A DNA stretch of 64,000 nucleotides, taken from NCBI RefSeq assembly GCF_009831415.1, contig NZ_CP043727.1, positions 3,906,001 through 3,970,000 of the forward strand. The letters are read 5' to 3'. The notes beneath the pieces were generated by a model that did no database searches, had not been told where the DNA came from, and saw only the letters and a list, made by a program, of their open reading frames with translations. Source of the stretch: Yersinia canariae. GTDB lineage: Bacteria; Pseudomonadota; Gammaproteobacteria; Enterobacterales; Enterobacteriaceae. Positions 59,744 through 64,000 of the stretch are shown in pieces (within the stretch, counting starts at the first letter, position 1; the number at the start of each line of letters is the position of its first letter). Made by a program: the position numbers and the translations under genes.

Positions 59744-61960
59744 ATGTTTGATATTTCTGGCGAGAAAATGCCAAGGAAATTACCATTTCAGGCAAGCTAC
59801 ACATCAAAGACCTTATTATTAACCTCCGCATTAATATTCATACCGACACTACAAGCATCCGCTGCGACCACAACAAAAGAAGCAGCGGCCGCGAAAGAAG
59901 ATAAATTAGTGGTCGTTGCCAAAGCAGGCAGCGGGCAACAAGATGATGGCTTCGTCGCCAAAAATAGCTCAACTGGCACTAAAACTGATACCCCGCTGAT
60001 CCGCACTCCACAATCTATTTCCGTGATTACCAGCCAGCAAATGCAGGATCAAGGCGCGACATCCGTCGCACAAGCATTGCGTTATACCGCTGGCGTCGTA
60101 CCCGAATATCGCGGTGGTTCTAACATGAATGACGAAGTTATCATTCGTGGTTTCGGCTATGCACCGCGTTTTCTGGATGGTTTGAGTTATAACTCTCTGG
60201 GCGGCGCACGCCGTGGCGGCCAGATTGACCCGTGGTTACTCGAACGTGTTGAAGTTGTCCGTGGCCCGGCCTCTGTCCTGTATGGTCAAGTTAACCCCGG
60301 TGGCCTGATCAATATGGTCAGCAAGCGCCCGACGGCTGAAAGTATTCATAAAGTACAGATTGGTGCCGGTAATAATAGCCTTGCAGAAGCCGCCTTTGAT
60401 TTTGGTGGAATATTAGATGATGAGGGCAAAGTTCTCTATCGCCTAAATGGGATTGGCAGAACACAAGATGATGCCGTGAATACCTACAAGCAGGAGCGCT
60501 TTGCAATCGCCCCGGCGTTAACATTCATCCCCAACGAAGACACCACTTTTACCTTACTGACCAGTTATCAGAAAGAACCCAAGGCCGGCTCACGTAATTT
60601 CTTGCCCGCAACCGGCACAGTATTTGGCACCGCTTACGGCAAGATACCTTACGATTTTAACGTCAGTGACCCCTCGTTTGAACACTCGGAGCGCGAGCAA
60701 ACCTCTGTCGGTTATGCGCTTGAGCATTACATCAATGATACCTTTAAATTCCGCCAGAACTTGCGTTACAGCTATAACAAACAGGACTATAAGTATCTGG
60801 TATTTATGGACTTACTGGCAGATAGTCGCACAATGACCCGCCGTCCGCAAATTGAGCGCCAGACAACAGCCGAGTTTGCAGTCGATAACCAATTGCAAGC
60901 CGATTTCTGGACAGGCCAGTTAAACCACACCGTGCTGACCGGAATAGATTACAAACGTACCCGTATTGATAGCCAATTCTTTATGGGCAAAGTGCTACCA
61001 GCCTACAATCTGGACTGGGTATCACCGGTTTATGGCCTGAATATTAAAGACAGCGATTTGTCACTTAATAGCAGTGATTTGACCAAACTCGATCAAGTTG
61101 GCGTCTATTTACAAGACCAAATTGAACTGGATAAGTGGAATTTCCTGTTGTCCGGGCGTTATGACTGGTCGCAGCTAAAAACCATGAACCGTAAAACGGT
61201 CACTCAAGACCAACAAGATGACCATGCCTTTACCGGCCGTGGTGGCGTGTTGTATGCCTTTGATTCCGGGATCTCGCCGTATATCAGTTACAGCACCTCA
61301 TTCGAGCCGAGCACAGCCAAAGGCGCTCCGGGCACTGGGGCGCTAGACCCTGTAACGGCACGTCAGGTCGAGCTTGGTGTTAAATACCAACCACCGGGAA
61401 GCAGCACTCTTCTGACCACCGCATTGTATGATTTACGCCAGAAAAACATCAGCCAATATGACCAAGTGCTGGCCTATAATGTGCCGATTGGTGAAGTGCA
61501 ATCTCAGGGGATAGAAACCCAGTTAAACAGTGAGATTAACGATAATATCAACCTGATCGCCGCTTATACCTACACTAAAGGGAAAGTGCGTGAAACCAAG
61601 ACCGCCGCCGAATTAGGTAAAATGCCTGCTCGTACCCCGAGTCATTCTGCTTCACTGTGGGGAATGTATAGCTTTGATAAAGGTGTGGTAGATGGCTTAT
61701 CTACCGGCGTCGGTGTGCGGTATATCGGCACCAGTTGGGGTGATGCGAAAAACAGCTTTAAAGTTCCAGCGGTAACATTATATGACTGGATGATGCGTTA
61801 TGAACTGGGGCAGGCGCTGCCCGCCATGAAAGGCACCAGTTTGCAGGTCAATGTTAATAACGTATTCAATAAAGAATATGTCGCCAGTTGTGCGCAAATG
61901 GCGGCTTGTTTCTATGGCAGTGGCCGTGTCGCCACAGCAACCGTCAGTTATTCCTGGTAA
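59744..61960 (+). CDS. TonB-dependent ferric siderophore receptor
   Basis: A 738-residue outer-membrane receptor. A signal peptide (about 1-40) is followed by a TonB-box-like DKLVVVAKAG, the plug domain (RTPQSISVITSQQMQDQGATSVAQALRY, VIIRGFG, VEVVRGPASVLYGQVNPGGLINMVSKRP) and a 22-strand barrel ending in the aromatic VSYSW. Divergent placement next to fes and entF makes it the likely receptor for the ferric product of this locus. It belongs to the FhuA/FoxA/FcuA/Fct-like class rather than FepA type, as does the chrysobactin receptor Fct as I recall. A ferrichrome- or ferrioxamine-type specificity cannot be excluded. Start at 59744 has AGGTAGGG upstream; Met9 is an alternative. Confidence 0.9.
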   Translation: MFDISGEKMPRKLPFQASYTSKTLLLTSALIFIPTLQASAATTTKEAAAAKEDKLVVVAKAGSGQQDDGFVAKNSSTGTKTDTPLIRTPQSISVITSQQMQDQGATSVAQALRYTAGVVPEYRGGSNMNDEVIIRGFGYAPRFLDGLSYNSLGGARRGGQIDPWLLERVEVVRGPASVLYGQVNPGGLINMVSKRPTAESIHKVQIGAGNNSLAEAAFDFGGILDDEGKVLYRLNGIGRTQDDAVNTYKQERFAIAPALTFIPNEDTTFTLLTSYQKEPKAGSRNFLPATGTVFGTAYGKIPYDFNVSDPSFEHSEREQTSVGYALEHYINDTFKFRQNLRYSYNKQDYKYLVFMDLLADSRTMTRRPQIERQTTAEFAVDNQLQADFWTGQLNHTVLTGIDYKRTRIDSQFFMGKVLPAYNLDWVSPVYGLNIKDSDLSLNSSDLTKLDQVGVYLQDQIELDKWNFLLSGRYDWSQLKTMNRKTVTQDQQDDHAFTGRGGVLYAFDSGISPYISYSTSFEPSTAKGAPGTGALDPVTARQVELGVKYQPPGSSTLLTTALYDLRQKNISQYDQVLAYNVPIGEVQSQGIETQLNSEINDNINLIAAYTYTKGKVRETKTAAELGKMPARTPSHSASLWGMYSFDKGVVDGLSTGVGVRYIGTSWGDAKNSFKVPAVTLYDWMMRYELGQALPAMKGTSLQVNVNNVFNKEYVASCAQMAACFYGSGRVATATVSYSW

Positions 61961-61975
61961 ATAGTCGTTTTCAAA

Positions 61976-62008
61976 CGCGCCAGTTAACTCTCACTGGTGC
62001 GGTTTTTT
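61976..62008 (+). terminator. Rho-independent terminator of the receptor gene
   Basis: CGCGCCAGT pairs with ACTGGTGCG (one G-T wobble) around an 8-nt loop, then GTTTTTT follows. It lies 16 bp after the receptor stop. Confidence 0.85.
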
Positions 62009-62231
62009 ATCTTAATGAGATAAGAATTGCTTAAAGAAAAGTAAATTTTCACCCCGATTTGTGCCCTTTCTGTTGTGACCTTAACAATAAATCTAATAAA
62101 TTCAGCCAACTAACCTTTCGGCAACCTTTCATTCTATTTAGCGTAACCGGACAAAACCATTCTAAAAACAGTGCGATAATCCTATACTCGCTGTTAATAA
62201 TCTTTAATCTCACCGTTTATTCAAGGTAATC

Positions 62232-62675
62232 ATGCCAGCATTAATGGGAAGCAAACAGCTTATGCACCGGATGCGCGCCAGTAAAAAGCGCATGTGCGGT
62301 CTGCTGTTGGTTGCCTGCTGGTTTTTCCTGAATACACAACTGGCGATTGCGGGTCATCAGTGTGATATCGCCCCCGCCGCCGCGCCGGTTTTTAGCCAGC
62401 ATCAAGGGCATTTGCAGTCAGATTCGATGCAACAAATGTTGCCGACAATGCAAATGTCCCATGGCCAGTCGCAAGACTCCCTGTGTGAAAAACACTGTAT
62501 TCCAGATTCAGTTCAGTCTGATAGCGGGATGCTGGTGTTGGCAGCCTTGCCGACTCACACTGAATTAGTGTTGGCGGATGTACAACATGCGCCCAGAGTT
62601 CATCGCCTCGACTGGCATATGCCACCTATTGTCGGGCCACCCACCGAAATCGCATTTTGCCGATTTAGAGAATAG
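62232..62675 (+). CDS. Secreted Cys/His/Met-rich protein of a copper locus
   Basis: A 147-residue protein with a signal-like start (basic residues, then CGLLLVACWFFLNTQLAIAG). The mature part is rich in Met, His and Gln (MQQMLPTMQMSHGQSQ) and has the cysteine pair LCEKHCIPD. Such composition suggests binding of copper or silver in the periplasm, and it stands just upstream of a CusF gene. It resembles small DUF2946-type proteins of metal loci, but I do not recognise it firmly. The start may be at a later Met (Met11 or Met14). Confidence 0.6.
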   Translation: MPALMGSKQLMHRMRASKKRMCGLLLVACWFFLNTQLAIAGHQCDIAPAAAPVFSQHQGHLQSDSMQQMLPTMQMSHGQSQDSLCEKHCIPDSVQSDSGMLVLAALPTHTELVLADVQHAPRVHRLDWHMPPIVGPPTEIAFCRFRE

Positions 62676-62750
62676 ATCCAGACAGATTTAACCACATTAT
62701 TCACGCGGTCTTCGCGTGCTGTGCTTATTTTATGTTTTGGAGCTATTCCT

Positions 62751-63140
62751 ATGAGTACCTTATTTAACGCCATCGCCACCTCTTCCAGCGCCTTACTTTG
62801 TGCTGTCGTTTTATTCTCGGCCCCGCTGTTGGCCGCCACCCCGCCAATGACAGAAAACATGCCGATGTCCCATGACCATGGGGCAATGATGGCTGAAACC
62901 GCAGCGACGCAAACTGATGTCTATCACTCTCGCGGGCAAATAAAAGCCTGGAATGCCAACAGTGTCTCCATCGCCCACAGCGCGATTCCAGCCCTGAACT
63001 GGCCGCCAATGACCATGACATTCAGTCTGCCGGATAACATCGTGCCAGCCCCACTTCCCATTGGCGCGCAAGTGACATTCAGCTTCAGCCAGACTGAACA
63101 GGGCTATCAGCTCACCGCCATTTCAGCGCAACAGCCGTAA
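62751..63140 (+). CDS. cusF: CusF-like periplasmic copper/silver chaperone
   Basis: A 129-residue protein with a signal peptide ending LLAATP. A Met/His-rich start (MPMSHDHGAMM) leads to the CusF barrel: SRGQIKAWNANSVSIAHSAIPALNWPPMTMTFSL, where His, Trp and the two Met residues of the WPPMTM segment bind Cu(I)/Ag(I). Start at 62751 has GGAG upstream. It hands metal to a CusCBA-type efflux pump, of which the outer-membrane gene follows 13 bp later. Confidence 0.9.
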   Translation: MSTLFNAIATSSSALLCAVVLFSAPLLAATPPMTENMPMSHDHGAMMAETAATQTDVYHSRGQIKAWNANSVSIAHSAIPALNWPPMTMTFSLPDNIVPAPLPIGAQVTFSFSQTEQGYQLTAISAQQP

Positions 63141-63153
63141 GGCGGGAGCCATC

Positions 63154-64000
63154 ATGAGCCACTTAGTAAATCACCGACAATCGGTGCGGCCCTCGGCTGC
63201 ACTGCGCTTAGGGTTGACCCACCTGCTGATGGCGGCTGCGTTCAGTCTGCCAACCATCAGCTATGCAGCGGACATAACGCTGGAACAAGCGCTGGTTTCC
63301 GCTGAGCGCTATTCCGCCGAGCTGTCCGCTAATCAGCATCAAGTTAATGCACTAGAAAACATGGCCAGTTCTGCTACCCAACTGCCTGATCCTAAATTGA
63401 AATTTGGTATTGAAAACCTGCCTGTCGGGGGCAACAATGCTCGCCGCTTTACCCGCGAGGGCATGACCATGCAGCGGATCGGCATCATGCAGGATTATGT
63501 CAGCAGTGATAAACGGCAAAGAAAGGCCGACACCCTCAGTGCCGAAGCCCGTAAAACCGCGGCGGGTAGCGAAACCATCCGCACCCGGTTACAAAAAGAA
63601 ACCGCACAAGCCTGGCTGGATTTGGCGCTCACCGAGCAAGCGGTGAGTGATGCCAAAGTCTTGGTGCAAGAAAGCGAAAAACAGGTGTCACTGCAACGAG
63701 CCGGAGTTGCCAGCGGTGGCGCGTTACCCAGCAGTGTGTTAGATGCGCGCCTGACACTAGCGGCGATGCAAGATAGGTTAACCACCGCACAACGTGATGT
63801 CGCTTTGGCGCAAACCCAGCTAACACAATTGACCGGCATCGACGTTCAACATGTCAATGGACCGCTGCCAAAATTTGCCCACCTGCCCGCTGATATCAAG
63901 GTACTGCGAGATGCTATCAACCAGCATCCCGAAATTTTACTCGCCAGTCGTGAGGCTGAAGTCGCCAAAGCGCGCTCTGCGCAATCTGCTATTGCTGCCA
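63154..64000 (+). CDS. TolC-type outer-membrane factor of a CusC/CzcC efflux system (partial)
   Basis: The first 282 codons of an outer-membrane efflux protein, cut by the window end. It has a signal peptide (LGLTHLLMAAAFSLPTISYAA) without a lipobox, then the OEP repeat: ITLEQALVSAERYSAELSANQHQV, LPDPKLKFGIENLPVGG and the coiled RLQKETAQAWLDLALTEQAV region. The missing lipobox fits the CzcC type better than E. coli CusC, which is a lipoprotein. It belongs with cusF; the pump subunits are expected downstream of the window. Confidence 0.9.
   Translation, partial: MSHLVNHRQSVRPSAALRLGLTHLLMAAAFSLPTISYAADITLEQALVSAERYSAELSANQHQVNALENMASSATQLPDPKLKFGIENLPVGGNNARRFTREGMTMQRIGIMQDYVSSDKRQRKADTLSAEARKTAAGSETIRTRLQKETAQAWLDLALTEQAVSDAKVLVQESEKQVSLQRAGVASGGALPSSVLDARLTLAAMQDRLTTAQRDVALAQTQLTQLTGIDVQHVNGPLPKFAHLPADIKVLRDAINQHPEILLASREAEVAKARSAQSAIAA

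Noticed and set aside
1..64000. CRISPR arrays, tRNA or rRNA genes.
   Set aside because: No regularly spaced repeats and no tRNA cloverleaf or rRNA stretch was noticed by eye, including at the integrase remnant where a tRNA might be expected.

Overview
The window reads as chromosomal DNA of an enteric bacterium. A Yersinia of the enterocolitica/frederiksenii group is the most likely source: the hyb-hyp hydrogenase-2 locus and a trilactone catecholate siderophore locus with a two-module EntF both fit that genus. Genus assignment is inference from remembered protein families, since no search was run. No tRNA, rRNA or CRISPR array was seen.

Layout. (1) 1-1.8 kb: a partial DUF3313 lipoprotein and thiM behind a TPP-riboswitch-like leader. 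(2) 2.0-17.0 kb: an acid/drug-stress block with the same gene order as in E. coli, emrY-emrK / evgA-evgS / yfdE-yfdV-oxc-frc-yfdX. EvgA-type boxes lie in front of emrK and frc, with a weak one before yfdX. The block ends in a decayed IS21-type istA and the C-terminal stub of a tyrosine integrase, directly against the 3' end of hypF, so it looks like an acquired island. (3) 17.0-29.3 kb: one long leftward operon hybOABCDE-hypABCDEF for a membrane-bound [NiFe] uptake hydrogenase 2 and its maturation set, with a perfect FNR box upstream. (4) 30.3-36.5 kb: a SlyB-type lipoprotein, then an unusual group: a FliL-like protein with its own sigma-54 promoter, a ToxR-like membrane regulator lacking a periplasmic domain, a LafK-like sigma-54 activator and a chemoreceptor. 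No other flagellar genes accompany them. (5) 37.1-39.4 kb: a DenD-like dehydrogenase with an MFS carrier. (6) 39.8-62.0 kb: a complete catecholate siderophore locus: entCEBA, fepB, entS, fepDGC, a 2401-residue entF, an MbtH protein, fes and a TonB receptor. (7) 62.2-64.0 kb: start of a copper/silver efflux locus (Cys/His/Met-rich secreted protein, CusF, TolC-type outer-membrane factor, cut by the window end).

How it works together. EntCBA make 2,3-dihydroxybenzoate (DHB), EntE loads it on the EntB carrier domain, and EntF extends it. EntF here is C-A-T-C-A-T-TE. The second A domain has exactly the serine code; the first has an acidic pocket suggesting a basic amino acid (Lys or Arg). The predicted product is therefore a cyclic (DHB-basic amino acid-Ser)3, as reported for Yersinia frederiksenibactin and ruckerbactin, not enterobactin. 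EntS exports it, the receptor plus FepBDGC import the iron complex and Fes hydrolyses it. Fur-type operators sit between entC and fepB, between entS and fepD, and possibly between fes and the receptor.

The least explained parts are the sigma-54/FliL/ToxR-like group, the E-domain-like signatures in an EntF that has no E domain, and the degenerate thiM riboswitch.
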